A stretch of 64,000 nt of DNA from assembly GCF_000784835.1 (NCBI RefSeq), contig NZ_JSFH01000012.1, positions 186,001-250,000 on the forward strand, in the 5' to 3' direction. Shown one piece after another: positions 41,275 to 50,410 of the stretch. Position 1 is the first letter of the stretch. The number at the start of each line of letters is the position of its first letter. The DNA comes from Thermotoga sp. Mc24 (lineage in GTDB: Bacteria > Thermotogota > Thermotogae > Thermotogales > Thermotogaceae). The translations under genes were made by a program, and so were the position numbers. The notes beneath the pieces were generated by a model that ran no database searches, was not told the DNA's origin, and saw nothing but the letters and a program-made list of their open reading frames with translations.

Positions 41275-42825
41275 CTATCCGAGAGACCTCGGATCCAGAG
41301 CGTCTCTCAACGCGTCACCAACGAAGTTGAAAGAAAGCACGGTGATGAAGATGAAGATACCGGGTATGAGAAGCCAGGGGTACTTCGTCATGTAGGTGAC
41401 GTTCTGAGCCTGTGCGAGCATGAGCCCCCAGCTGGCACTCGGTTCCCTGATACCGAGTCCAAGAAAACTCAAGCTCGCTTCACCGAGAATGTAACCGGGT
41501 ATTGCAAGGGTCGCGGCAACGATGAGGTAGCTTGCCGTGTTGGGCAGAACGTGCCTGAAGAGAATTCTCGTGTCAGGAAAACCAAGTGCTCTCGCCGCTT
41601 CCACGAATTCACGCTGTTTTATTGAAAGAACCATTCCCCTTATAACCCTGGCTCTTCCTGCCCAGCCGATGAAAGAGAGGATGAACACAAGAAGCACATA
41701 CACCTGTGTGGATGGGATATCGAGTGGTAGAAGAGATCTTAAAAGGATGAGCAGGTAGAAACCCGGCAGCGACATGATGATCTCGGAGAACCTCATCATG
41801 AATTCGTCCACGATGCCTCCATAGTAGCCGGAAATACCACCGAAGACGAGCGAAAGGGCGAACGTGATGAACATTCCGATGAAACCTATGGAAAGCGAGA
41901 TCCTGGAAGCGAACACTATTCTGCTCCACACATCCCTTCCATACTGGTCAGCTCCCATGATGTAGAGTCTCACGTACTCGTTGTTATCGTAGTTGTCCAC
42001 CCCAAAGAGATGATAGTGGAACGGAAAGATCCAGAAGAGGTACCCTATACGGTTCTTCGCATCTCCACCCCAGGATTTGACAAACCACTTCACCGGATAA
42101 GTTTTGTAGTCGTAGTCGATCACCTTTCCTGTGATCATCTCAATGTCTTCGCCTTTTTTCACGAGGATCATGTTGAGCTTCTCTTTTATGACGACCTTTT
42201 CGATCTCATCGGGGGAATTCAGGCCAAGTCTGAAACCGTATTTCCCAAAGTACGTGTCTTTCGCGGCTTCGGAAGAGGTTTCTATATCTGCCTCTCCTTT
42301 CGTTAGAACCTTTTCGTCGTATCCGAACAGAAGGTAATCAACCACTTTCGTTGTTGAACCGGCGTATTTCATGGTGCCGTCCTTTGGAACGATGTAATAC
42401 TCTTCGTCCAGCATGAAAGAGAATCCCGTTACACCGTCTTTTCCGATTTCGTACTCAACCTGTGTTCCGAAGACATCGAGAACGAGCCTTTTCGGGAAGA
42501 GCATTTCGTAGAATTTTCTCTCGAAAGTTGCTTTGTCCACGTAGCTTATCGTGGGAAGCACGTAGGCACCCACTCGTTCTCCCTTGTACTCCCTGTGTAT
42601 CTTCGTGGGAGGAGCGAAGGAATGCTTGAGAGACTGTTCGTAGGGATGGTGCGGGGAGAGAAAATCCGCGAACAACGCCATGAGATAGAGGACGATCAGA
42701 ACGTACAGCCCGAACATTCCGAGTTTGTTTCTTTTGAAGGCTCTCCAGACGAGTTCCCTCCTGGAAAGGACCCTTTCCTTAAACTCTATTTCCCCGTTCT
42801 CTATCATCGTCTTTTCCTCAGCCAT
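41275..42825 (-). CDS. Oligopeptide ABC permease, OppC type with large insertion
   Basis: A 516-residue inner-membrane subunit, about 200 longer than usual OppC proteins. After the first helix (GMFGLYVLIVLYLMALFADF) comes an insertion of ~200 residues, probably outside the membrane, with a mixed alpha/beta look, before the normal permease core (GADQYGRDVWSRIVFASRISL). The EAA loop VEAARALGFPDTRILFRHVLPN is intact, and the family end DALRDALDPR is present. ATG 42825 follows GGGAGGAAT; 25 more upstream codons are open but read over the OppB gene. Works with the OppB-type gene upstream. Confidence 0.9.
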   Translation of the reverse strand: MAEEKTMIENGEIEFKERVLSRRELVWRAFKRNKLGMFGLYVLIVLYLMALFADFLSPHHPYEQSLKHSFAPPTKIHREYKGERVGAYVLPTISYVDKATFERKFYEMLFPKRLVLDVFGTQVEYEIGKDGVTGFSFMLDEEYYIVPKDGTMKYAGSTTKVVDYLLFGYDEKVLTKGEADIETSSEAAKDTYFGKYGFRLGLNSPDEIEKVVIKEKLNMILVKKGEDIEMITGKVIDYDYKTYPVKWFVKSWGGDAKNRIGYLFWIFPFHYHLFGVDNYDNNEYVRLYIMGADQYGRDVWSRIVFASRISLSIGFIGMFITFALSLVFGGISGYYGGIVDEFMMRFSEIIMSLPGFYLLILLRSLLPLDIPSTQVYVLLVFILSFIGWAGRARVIRGMVLSIKQREFVEAARALGFPDTRILFRHVLPNTASYLIVAATLAIPGYILGEASLSFLGLGIREPSASWGLMLAQAQNVTYMTKYPWLLIPGIFIFITVLSFNFVGDALRDALDPRSLG

Positions 42826-42838
42826 TGCGATTCCTCCC

Positions 42839-43804
42839 TCACTCGAATCTGACCCTTGGGTCCACAGCGGCGAGAAGCACATCCGCCACAAGGTTACCAA
42901 TCACGAGCATTATCGCACTGATCACGGCGGACGCCATAACGATGTAAATGTCCTGCTGAAGGAGTGCCTGGTAAATGAGCCTTCCCATGCCGGGCCAGGC
43001 AAAGATGTTCTCTATGATGACCGCTCCTCCGAGAACGTTGGAAATACTGAACCCAAGGAAAGTGATCATGGGGTTGATAGCGTTCCTCAGGGCGTGCTTG
43101 TATATCACCACACGTTCTGGCATTCCTTTCGCACGGGCAAATTCCACGTAGTCCTCGTTCAGCACGTCGAGAAGACTACCTCTCATGTATCTCATGAGGG
43201 AAGCAAAACCACCGAAACCAAGAGCGATGGTTGGAAGAACAAGATGAGATGCGATATCCTTGAACTTCTCCCAGGTTGTCATCTGGTTGTGATTCACCGA
43301 GACCATACCGGCGATTGGAAACCAGCCGGTCTTCGCAGCCATGTAAAGGAGCAGAATGGCCAGGAAAAACCCTGGAAGGGCAATTCCACTGAAAGCGACA
43401 ACTGTGAGAATCTTATCCCAGATGCTGTACTTCTTCAGAGCCGAGAAAACACCGACGATTATTCCAAGCAACCACTCGAACGCAAGGGAAGAAACGGAGA
43501 GTATCACCGTAGCGAAGACCCTCTCCCAGATGAGTGTGGAAACGGGCCTTCTGTAGTAGAACGAGTAACCAAAATCTCCTTTCAAAACGTTTTTCAGCCA
43601 GATGCCGTACTGAACGATCCAAGGCTTGTCTAGGCCAAGCTCCTTTTCCATCTTCTCAAGGAACTGCTGAGAAACGGAAGGATCAAGACGGTACATGTCC
43701 AGGAAGTCTCCTGGAGCCGCCTCCATGATGATGAAAACTATGAAAGAGATGATTATGAGCTCGGGAATCATGATAATCAATCTACGTGCGATGTACTTGA
43801 GCAA
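42839..43804 (-). CDS. Oligopeptide ABC permease, OppB type
   Basis: A 321-residue permease with the family's first helix (ARRLIIMIPELIIISFIVF), the PGDFLDMYR segment, and the EAA-like loop YVEFARAKGMPERVVIYKHALRNAINP. The C-terminus VLLAAVDPRVRF is standard. TTG 43804 follows GAGGTGAT. It forms the channel with the OppC-type subunit. Confidence 0.92.
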   Translation of the reverse strand: MLKYIARRLIIMIPELIIISFIVFIIMEAAPGDFLDMYRLDPSVSQQFLEKMEKELGLDKPWIVQYGIWLKNVLKGDFGYSFYYRRPVSTLIWERVFATVILSVSSLAFEWLLGIIVGVFSALKKYSIWDKILTVVAFSGIALPGFFLAILLLYMAAKTGWFPIAGMVSVNHNQMTTWEKFKDIASHLVLPTIALGFGGFASLMRYMRGSLLDVLNEDYVEFARAKGMPERVVIYKHALRNAINPMITFLGFSISNVLGGAVIIENIFAWPGMGRLIYQALLQQDIYIVMASAVISAIMLVIGNLVADVLLAAVDPRVRFE

Positions 43805-43835
43805 GCAAGATCACCTCTTTGAACAGAATTTTAAG

Positions 43836-43856
43836 GGGAGGGGAAGATCCCCTCCC
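43836..43856 (-). terminator. Hairpin between binding protein and permease genes
   Basis: A perfect 9-bp GC-rich stem GGGAGGGGA / TCCCCTCCC with a 3-base loop, seven bases past the binding-protein stop. The T-tract after it on the minus strand is weak (TTAAAATT). It would let part of the transcripts stop and protect the binding-protein mRNA, giving more of it than of the permeases. Confidence 0.55.
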
Positions 43857-43862
43857 GATGGA

Positions 43863-45602
43863 TCATTGCTCTTTCCAGACACAATCCTGGTTCCAGCCCC
43901 ACACACCACCGAAAGCAGTGGGTTCCACGTTGTGGAGTTTGTTGCTATAGGCGTAGAGATAGAGCTGCTGGGTGGTGTAGATGAGCGGTATGTGTTCGGA
44001 CACGAGCCTCTGGAATTCTCTGAACATATCGACAACTTTCTGCTGGTCGAGTATCTTCACGTTCTCCTCGAAGATTCTGTCGATCTCTTTTTCCCAATCT
44101 GGCAGGTAGTAATCGTTGGGATCAACGAAGTCTTTAACTTCCGGATGATAGTTCCAGAAGTGGAGGGATCCTTTGATTCTCCAAACGTTAGCTCCGCCCT
44201 GAGGTTCATCGGATCCGGTGAGTCCTATAATGATAGATTCCCAGTCACCGTTCACAACGAGCTTCTGAACGAGTGTGTTGAAATCGATGGGAGCGAAGGT
44301 GACATCCATTCCGAGTTTTTTGAGCGCTTCCGTTATGATGTTACCCATTCCTTCACGGATCTGGTTTCCAGCGTTGGTCATGATGATGAACTTCACCGGA
44401 TTTCCTTCACTGTCGAGGAGCTGGCCGTTTTTATCCCATTTGAAACCACCGAGCTTGAGCATCGTTCTGGCAAGATCGAGGTTGTACGGATACTTTCTGA
44501 GAACGGATTCGTCGTAATAAACGGTCGCAGCCTGACTGATAGGACCCCACTGTTCAACCGCGAGGCCGTTGTAGAGTGTGTCGATCATCGACTGCTTGTC
44601 GATGGCATACGCCACTGCCCTTCTGAAGAAATCGTTCCTGAACCACTTTCTCTTCACAGGATCGGGAGCGTTCCAGTTGAAACTGATGAAAGTGGTTCCA
44701 AAGTTCGGACCTCCGATACCCACAATCCAGCCCTTTTCTCTTGCCATGGCCTTGAGTTCCGCGTACTCTGTTCCGCGAGGTCCGTACACATCAACTTCTC
44801 CGTTTTCAAACGCAAGCCTCTGCGCATCCAGTGTTGGGATGATCTTGAAGATGATGCCGTCGAGATAAGGAAGCTGTTTTCCTTCCTTGTCGTACTTCCA
44901 GTAGTAAGGGTTCTTCACGAATCTCACGTACTGATCGGGCACGTACTCAACGGGAATGAACGGACCAAGACCCACGATTTCTCCCTTGTTGATGGCATCA
45001 ACCGTCCAGAATTCCTTGAATTTTCCTTCCTTCACGTACGGTTCCGCGAGGTGTTTGGGGAAGATAGGAATGCCTCCGATGTACCTTACCGCAAGCCTGT
45101 ACGCTTCTTTGAGAGTGGTTTTCACCGTGTAATCGTCGATCTTTTCGGCCACCGGCCAGTTGTCTGCAAAGAGGTCCTGCATATCGTTCGGTATGTCAGG
45201 GTTGAAATAGATATCGTTGATCGTGAAGACCACATCGTCCGCTGTGAACGGTGTTCCGTCACTCCATTTGACACCCTTCCTCAGGTGCCAGACTATCTCC
45301 ATGCTTCCGTCCTCGTTTTGCTTGAGTTCCCAACTTTCCGCAAGAGCGGGATGGATCCTTGCGTAATTGTCAAGCTCGATCATGGAAGCCATAAACCTCG
45401 CTATAACGTCTGTGGAACTCGTCTCCTGTGCTACAACATCGTTACACGTTCTGGGACCGGAAAGCGTCGGTACTACGAGCACTCCCCCGTACTGTCCTGT
45501 GAATTCTGCTCCGATATACGTTTCGAACTGAGCGAACGGTGAAAGTTCTGCGAAAAGTGCAACGGCTGCAATCATAAGGAAAATACCAAGAAACCTACGC
45601 AT
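43863..45602 (-). CDS. Peptide/sugar ABC substrate-binding protein (SBP family 5)
   Basis: A 579-residue exported binding protein. Signal peptide 1-~18 (MRRFLGIFLMIAAVALFAEL, no lipobox cysteine). LAESWELKQNEDGSMEIVWH and LRKGVKWSDGTPFTADDVVF are the signature of the OppA/DppA family 5. In Thermotoga several such proteins bind oligosaccharides rather than peptides, so the ligand is open. RBS GGAGGTG 8 bases before ATG. It lies between the ATPase and permease genes of the same operon. Confidence 0.92.
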   Translation of the reverse strand: MRRFLGIFLMIAAVALFAELSPFAQFETYIGAEFTGQYGGVLVVPTLSGPRTCNDVVAQETSSTDVIARFMASMIELDNYARIHPALAESWELKQNEDGSMEIVWHLRKGVKWSDGTPFTADDVVFTINDIYFNPDIPNDMQDLFADNWPVAEKIDDYTVKTTLKEAYRLAVRYIGGIPIFPKHLAEPYVKEGKFKEFWTVDAINKGEIVGLGPFIPVEYVPDQYVRFVKNPYYWKYDKEGKQLPYLDGIIFKIIPTLDAQRLAFENGEVDVYGPRGTEYAELKAMAREKGWIVGIGGPNFGTTFISFNWNAPDPVKRKWFRNDFFRRAVAYAIDKQSMIDTLYNGLAVEQWGPISQAATVYYDESVLRKYPYNLDLARTMLKLGGFKWDKNGQLLDSEGNPVKFIIMTNAGNQIREGMGNIITEALKKLGMDVTFAPIDFNTLVQKLVVNGDWESIIIGLTGSDEPQGGANVWRIKGSLHFWNYHPEVKDFVDPNDYYLPDWEKEIDRIFEENVKILDQQKVVDMFREFQRLVSEHIPLIYTTQQLYLYAYSNKLHNVEPTAFGGVWGWNQDCVWKEQ

Positions 45603-45617
45603 AACATCACACCTCCT

Positions 45618-46787
45618 CTATGACGAATGTAAATGACACGCCACCCAGTGACCTGGGGAAATTTCCTTCATCGCCGGATACTCTTTCTCACACACGGGCA
45701 TCTTGTAAGGACACCTCGGATGGAAGAAACAACCAGCCGGTCTGTTGATGGGGCTTGGAACCCCGCCCCTGAGGATGATGCGTTTTCTCGTGCGCTCAAC
45801 TTTCGGATCTGGAACGGGAACGGCAGAGAGTAACGCCTGAGTGTATGGATGAAAGGGATTATCGAATATCTCGTCGGTGTTCCCCATTTCCACGATCCTG
45901 CCAAGGTACATGATACCGACTTCGTGGCTTATGAATCTCACAAGTCCAAGGTCGTGCGAGATGAAGAGATACGTGAAACCCTTTTCTTCCTGAAGCTTGA
46001 GAAACAGGTTTATAACCTGTGCCTGAACGGAAACGTCCAGCGAGGCTGTGGGTTCATCGAGTATCACTATCTCAGGATTTATGGAGATCGCCCTCGCGAT
46101 AGCGATCCTCTGTCTCTGACCTCCACTGAATTGATGTGGATATCTTTCGAGGTGATATTCCTTGAGCCCCACGCTTTTGAGAAGATCTTTCACTATATCT
46201 ACAGCTTCTTCTCGTGTTTTCGCCAGTCCGTGGAACAGAATAGGCTCAGTCAGAATGTCGCCAACTGTCATTCTCGGATTCAAGGAACTCATGGGATCCT
46301 GAAAGACAATCTGTATCTTCCTTCTGAATCTCATCCTCTTTTCACCGATGTCATCGAGCAGAATCTGATAAAATTTCTCTTCGCTTTCTTTCGCTTCTTT
46401 AAAGAAGATTTCCGCGTACTTCTTATCCACATCCTCAAGCACATCCACAATCTGATCTGGTGATAATTTTTCCCCAATTTCGCGGAATATATCCACGTAG
46501 GTTGTCTTCAGATATTTCTCCGCGTCTTTTCTCTTCATGAAGTAGTACGTGGTGTCGTCACCGTCGATCACAACACGGCCCGCGGTGGGATTCGTGAGAC
46601 GCAGTATCGTCTTTGCGGTAGTTGTCTTCCCACATCCCGACTCGCCAACGAGGGCGAACGTTTTTCCCTTTTCCACAGAAAAAGAGATATCATCAACCGC
46701 TTTCACATAACCAACGATCTTTTTCATAAGGAATCCTTTTCTGATCGGGAAATACTTTCTCAAACTCAGCACTTCGATACTCTTCAT
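45618..46787 (-). CDS. Oligopeptide ABC ATPase, OppF type with insertion
   Basis: A 389-residue ATPase. Walker A ALVGESGCGKTTTAK, Q-loop IVFQDPMSSLNPR, signature QFSGGQRQRIAIARA, Walker B EIVILDEPTASLD and the C-terminal oligopeptide cap (PSPINRPAGCFFHPRCPYK) with its cysteines are intact. Between the Walker A strand and the Q-loop there are ~70 extra residues (about DTTYYFMKRKDAEK to DDIGEKRMRF), mostly helical. ATG 46787 (MKSIEVL) follows GGGGAG. No OppD-type partner gene is nearby, so it may be a homodimer or pair with a distant ATPase. Confidence 0.9.
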   Translation of the reverse strand: MKSIEVLSLRKYFPIRKGFLMKKIVGYVKAVDDISFSVEKGKTFALVGESGCGKTTTAKTILRLTNPTAGRVVIDGDDTTYYFMKRKDAEKYLKTTYVDIFREIGEKLSPDQIVDVLEDVDKKYAEIFFKEAKESEEKFYQILLDDIGEKRMRFRRKIQIVFQDPMSSLNPRMTVGDILTEPILFHGLAKTREEAVDIVKDLLKSVGLKEYHLERYPHQFSGGQRQRIAIARAISINPEIVILDEPTASLDVSVQAQVINLFLKLQEEKGFTYLFISHDLGLVRFISHEVGIMYLGRIVEMGNTDEIFDNPFHPYTQALLSAVPVPDPKVERTRKRIILRGGVPSPINRPAGCFFHPRCPYKMPVCEKEYPAMKEISPGHWVACHLHSS

Positions 46788-46803
46788 CCTGAACAGCTCC
46801 CCT

Positions 46804-47016
46804 TCATACGATGAGTGTGTATCCCAAACTGTCCACAATGGTTTTTATTTGTTCTTTGGAGATTATTTGATCATCGTAATCCACACCAACAACCTTAGCC
46901 GTTATCTCATAATCCACATCGAAAACGCCCTCGAGCTTCCCAATGACTTTTATCACTTTCCTGTAATCTTCCTCCGTTTTTGCACCCTTGAGCATAAAAT
47001 AGTTCAATCTTCTCAA
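46804..47016 (-). CDS. Small HMA-like protein without CxxC
   Basis: A 70-residue protein with the beta-alpha-beta-beta-alpha-beta layout of heavy-metal-associated domains ([27 protein letters not shown]..., [13 protein letters not shown] at the end), but with no cysteines at all, so it cannot bind copper in the usual way. The start is TTG 47016, overlapping the fmt stop (TTGA) and 8 bases after GGAGG. It precedes the ABC ATPase gene by ~17 bases. Function unknown. Confidence 0.7.
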   Translation of the reverse strand: MRRLNYFMLKGAKTEEDYRKVIKVIGKLEGVFDVDYEITAKVVGVDYDDQIISKEQIKTIVDSLGYTLIV

Positions 47017-47954
47017 CTCTCATACCTCCTTTCGAATCGCATGCCTTCGATTATCGATCTTCCATTTTTTGCTTCCCAGAAGGTCATCTTCTTCTTTCCG
47101 GGGAATTGAATGTATCTTACTTTCACTTTTCCGTTGCCGGTACCTATCCATGCACCTTCCTTATCAATATAGTTTATCAAACCTGGTTCATCTCCCGAAC
47201 TATCTATCGCTGTTACTCCAAACAATTTCACTTCATCGTTCCCTAAGAAAGCTCTGGCACCGGGTCTGGAATCGTAAGCCCTGATTTTGTTCTTCACCGA
47301 TTCAGCGTCCTTTGAGAAATCCACAATCAGGTCCTCTTTTTTTATCATTGGAGCATAGGTTGCCAGGGAATGATCCTGATCTTTCAGTTCTATGTCCCCC
47401 GCCTTCAGTTTTTCCAGGAACTCGATCAACATCTCTTTCGAAAGTTCTATCAAACGTTTTTCTACCTGATCGAAAGTTTCGAATGGATTCACAAAAATTT
47501 CCCTCTGGAGTGCAATAGGACCAGCGTCGAGCTCTTTCACCATCTTGTATATGGTGACACCTGTTCTTTCTTCGCCGTTCTCAAGCACTCTCTGTATAGG
47601 AGAAGCACCCCTGTATTTTGGAAGAAGAGAGGGATGAATGTTGTAACAACCAAGTTCTGGAAGAGAAAGTATCTTCTCACCCAAAATCCTTCCGTAGGAT
47701 GCGACTATTATAACATCTGGCCTCACAGACCGGAGAAATTCTAAAGCTTCTTTCTTGTTTATCGATTCGGGTTGAATGAAAGGAACTCCGTGTCTTTCAG
47801 CCACTGCCTTCACCGGAGTTGGTGCGACTTTCCTTCCCCGCCCCCTTGGTTTGTCCGGTTGGGTGACTACACCCACCACGTTGAACCTGTTTTTGATCAA
47901 ATGTTCCAGTATTTCCGCTGCGAACTCCGGTGTTCCCACAAAGACAATTCTCAA
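47013..47954 (-). CDS. fmt: Methionyl-tRNA formyltransferase
   Basis: A 313-residue enzyme that formylates initiator Met-tRNA with 10-formyl-THF. [13 protein letters not shown] opens the Rossmann half; [17 protein letters not shown] carries the catalytic Asn-His region, and the C-terminal beta-barrel binds tRNA. Standard length. The start is TTG, overlapping the hflX stop as TTGA. Confidence 0.95.
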   Translation of the reverse strand: MRIVFVGTPEFAAEILEHLIKNRFNVVGVVTQPDKPRGRGRKVAPTPVKAVAERHGVPFIQPESINKKEALEFLRSVRPDVIIVASYGRILGEKILSLPELGCYNIHPSLLPKYRGASPIQRVLENGEERTGVTIYKMVKELDAGPIALQREIFVNPFETFDQVEKRLIELSKEMLIEFLEKLKAGDIELKDQDHSLATYAPMIKKEDLIVDFSKDAESVKNKIRAYDSRPGARAFLGNDEVKLFGVTAIDSSGDEPGLINYIDKEGAWIGTGNGKVKVRYIQFPGKKKMTFWEAKNGRSIIEGMRFERRYES

Positions 47955-49213
47955 ATTGCCACCTTCCTTTTTAGAATCTCAAGAGTTTCCCGATCAGCCT
48001 TCAACGTGATCAGAGCGTGCCCTTCCCCGTAGTTTTCGTTCAGTATTACCAGTCGATCTTTCAAAGCGTAGATCTGTCCTATCTTTTCCAAGGGAACTTT
48101 CAAAGTTTCCTGAATATCCTTTTGCCCCATGATTTCTTCCAGTTTGTTCAGAAGCTGATCCAGTCCTAGCCTTTTTTCCGATGAGATGAACAAGGCCTCC
48201 GGATACTTCCACTTCAGCGTTTCTATCCTCTCTTTGGGGCAAACATCGATCTTGTTGAAAACCAGCATCCTCGGAATCTTATCGGCACCGATTTCCTCCA
48301 GAACTTTCTCAGAAGCTTTCATTTTTTCTTCAAGATACGGATCAAAAGCGTCAACAAGATGTATAAGCACATCCGAATACTTTATCTCTTCAAGCGTCGC
48401 TTTAAACGCACTCACAATGGTGTGAGGTAGCTTTCTGATGAATCCGACTGTGTCACTCACAAGAATGACTCTTCCGCTCTTTAACTTCAACCGTCTCGTG
48501 ACAGGCTCGAGAGTGGCAAAGAGTTTGTCAGCGACGTACACATCACTGTAGGTTAAAGCCCTGAGGAGAGTGGATTTCCCGGCGTTTGTGTATCCAACTA
48601 TAGAAACATGTGGGATCTTCTTTTCCAGCCTTTGTTTTCTCTGAGTGTTCCTTTCTTGCTCTATTTCTTTCAGTCTTTTTCGGAGCTGTGCGATGCGGTT
48701 TTTTATGTGCCTTCTCAAAACCTCTAGCAAGGGTTCACCTGGCCCTCTGGTGCCAATACCTCCACCGAGTCTAGAAAGTTCCTCGCCCTTTCCAACGAGC
48801 CTTGGAAGCTCGTAAAGCAAACTCGCCATCTCCACCTGGAGCTTTCCTTCTTCGCTCGTTGCATGACGGGCAAAGATTTCAAGGATCACCTGCGTCCTAT
48901 CAAGAACATCTACGTTCAGCTCTTCTTGCATGTTTTTGTACTGCACCGGCGTGATTTCATCGTCAACGACCACGAGATCCGCTTCACAGAATTCTATTAT
49001 TTCCCTGAGCTTCTGCAATTTCCCCCTCCCAAGGTAGGTGGCTGGATCCGGCTTTGTTCTCTTTTGCCAGAACCATTCAACGACTCCAACACCAAGGGTT
49101 TTACACAAACCCTTCATTTCTTCAAGAGACTCTTTTATTTTCTCCTCATCTTTACCAGCAGCAACGACCACCGCTTTTTTCCCTTCAAGATCCCTCGTTC
49201 TCAGAGATCTCAT
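47951..49213 (-). CDS. hflX: HflX GTPase
   Basis: A 420-residue ribosome-associated GTPase that splits stalled 70S ribosomes in relatives. The N-terminal glycine-rich domain includes [15 protein letters not shown], then a coiled helix pair; G1 [12 protein letters not shown]2 region, G3 DTVGFI and G4 NKID are present. Its ATG lies 29 bases inside the end of hfq, a longer overlap than the others here but still coupled. Confidence 0.94.
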   Translation of the reverse strand: MRSLRTRDLEGKKAVVVAAGKDEEKIKESLEEMKGLCKTLGVGVVEWFWQKRTKPDPATYLGRGKLQKLREIIEFCEADLVVVDDEITPVQYKNMQEELNVDVLDRTQVILEIFARHATSEEGKLQVEMASLLYELPRLVGKGEELSRLGGGIGTRGPGEPLLEVLRRHIKNRIAQLRKRLKEIEQERNTQRKQRLEKKIPHVSIVGYTNAGKSTLLRALTYSDVYVADKLFATLEPVTRRLKLKSGRVILVSDTVGFIRKLPHTIVSAFKATLEEIKYSDVLIHLVDAFDPYLEEKMKASEKVLEEIGADKIPRMLVFNKIDVCPKERIETLKWKYPEALFISSEKRLGLDQLLNKLEEIMGQKDIQETLKVPLEKIGQIYALKDRLVILNENYGEGHALITLKADRETLEILKRKVAI

Positions 49214-49457
49214 CCTCCCGCTCTGTTTCCTGTTTCTTTGGCATCAGCATCACATAAGAGGAAGGAATAATCGTGCTGATCGCGTGTTTGTAAATGAGAC
49301 TTTGCTGGTTTCCGCTCTCCAGCAGGACCGTATAGCTGTCGAAAGATCTGATGAATCCCTTTGTCTGAAAACCGTTCACTAGATACACCTTTACTTCGAT
49401 TCTGTTAACCCTGAGATGGTTCAGAAACCTGTCCTGAAGGTTGAACTTTTCCGCCAA
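49185..49457 (-). CDS. hfq: RNA chaperone Hfq
   Basis: A 90-residue Sm-like hexameric protein that pairs small RNAs with mRNAs. Sm1 is VNGFQTKGFIRSFDSYTVLLE, Sm2 is LIYKHAISTIIPS, with the YKH signature intact. The opening EKFNLQDRFLNHLR is the usual N-terminus. The C-terminal tail is acidic and short, unlike the long E. coli tail. It follows miaA by 35 bases, a widely kept gene order (miaA-hfq-hflX). Confidence 0.96.
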   Translation of the reverse strand: MAEKFNLQDRFLNHLRVNRIEVKVYLVNGFQTKGFIRSFDSYTVLLESGNQQSLIYKHAISTIIPSSYVMLMPKKQETEREDEISENEGS

Positions 49458-49491
49458 GGCAAACTCCCCCCTCGATGTGATTCAAAATAGA

Positions 49492-49497
49492 ATTATA
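49492..49497 (-). promoter_or_regulatory. Possible internal promoter for hfq
   Basis: Minus-strand TATAAT at the very end of miaA, ~35 bases before the hfq start. There is no clear -35 at the right distance (TTGAAA is only 9 bases upstream). Confidence 0.3.
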
Positions 49498-50410
49498 CTG
49501 AAAAATTTTCAACTATCAGCTTCTTGAGTTCCTCCTTTACTTTTCTTTCACTTTCGAACGTTAAATTGTACCACACGGCTTCCTTGTACCTTTTGAACCA
49601 TATGATCTGTCTTCTGGCAAAGTGTCTGGTGTTTCGTTTTATGAGATGAATCATCCTGTCAAAATCGTACTTTCCTTCCAGATAGTCGATGACTTCTCTG
49701 TATCCTATCGTCTTCATCGAGTTGAGATCTTTAGAATATCCCATCTCCAAGAGTTTTTTCACTTCGTCCACGAGTCCTATCTCTATCATCTTATCAACTC
49801 TTTTGTTTATTCTCTCGTAAAGTTCGTGCCTTTCCCGGGTCAGAACGATTATGAAAAACCTGTCGTCACCCTTTGCTTCTTTTTGAAGCTCCGAGATCCT
49901 TCTTCCCGTTTTCATGTAAACTTCAAGGGCTCTGATCGTTCTCTTGAGATCGTTTGGATGAATGCGTGTTGCCGCTTCAGGGTCGAATTCTTCGAGCATT
50001 TTTCTCAAAATCCCGGGTTCTCTTTTCTCTAATTCTCTGAGCTCCTTTCTTATGTTCTCGTCGGCGGGCACTCCTTCGAATATACCCCGAACCAGAGCGT
50101 CCGTGTACAGTCCCGTTCCTCCAACGTAAACAGGGATCTTCCCGCGTTTGAGGACATCTTCCACTACTTTCAGAGAATCCTTCCTGTACATGAAGGCGTT
50201 GTAATACTCATCAGGATCGATGATATCTATCATGTGATGAGGAACCCTCTTTCTCTGCTCCGGTGTTGGCTTGGCTGTTCCTATGTCCATGTGGCGATAG
50301 ATCTGCCTCGAGTCCATCGATACGATCTCTGCACCTATTTCTTCACACACTTCAATCATGACATCTGTCTTCCCGACAGCAGTGGGTCCACCGACTATGG
50401 CTATCTTCAT
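49493..50410 (-). CDS. miaA: tRNA dimethylallyltransferase
   Basis: A 305-residue enzyme that prenylates A37 of tRNAs reading UNN codons. GGPTAVGKTDVMIEV is the P-loop; SMDSRQIYRHMDIGTAKPT, PHHMIDIIDPDEYYNAFMY and YVGGTGLYTDALVRG are family landmarks, and WFKRYKEAVWYNL lies near the end. ATG 50410 overlaps the stop of the methyltransferase gene as ATGA. Confidence 0.96.
   Translation of the reverse strand: MKIAIVGGPTAVGKTDVMIEVCEEIGAEIVSMDSRQIYRHMDIGTAKPTPEQRKRVPHHMIDIIDPDEYYNAFMYRKDSLKVVEDVLKRGKIPVYVGGTGLYTDALVRGIFEGVPADENIRKELRELEKREPGILRKMLEEFDPEAATRIHPNDLKRTIRALEVYMKTGRRISELQKEAKGDDRFFIIVLTRERHELYERINKRVDKMIEIGLVDEVKKLLEMGYSKDLNSMKTIGYREVIDYLEGKYDFDRMIHLIKRNTRHFARRQIIWFKRYKEAVWYNLTFESERKVKEELKKLIVENFSV

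Noticed and set aside
43695-45542. 615-codon plus-strand open frame
   Set aside because: It lies wholly opposite the binding protein and has no protein-family features; the minus-strand gene is certain.
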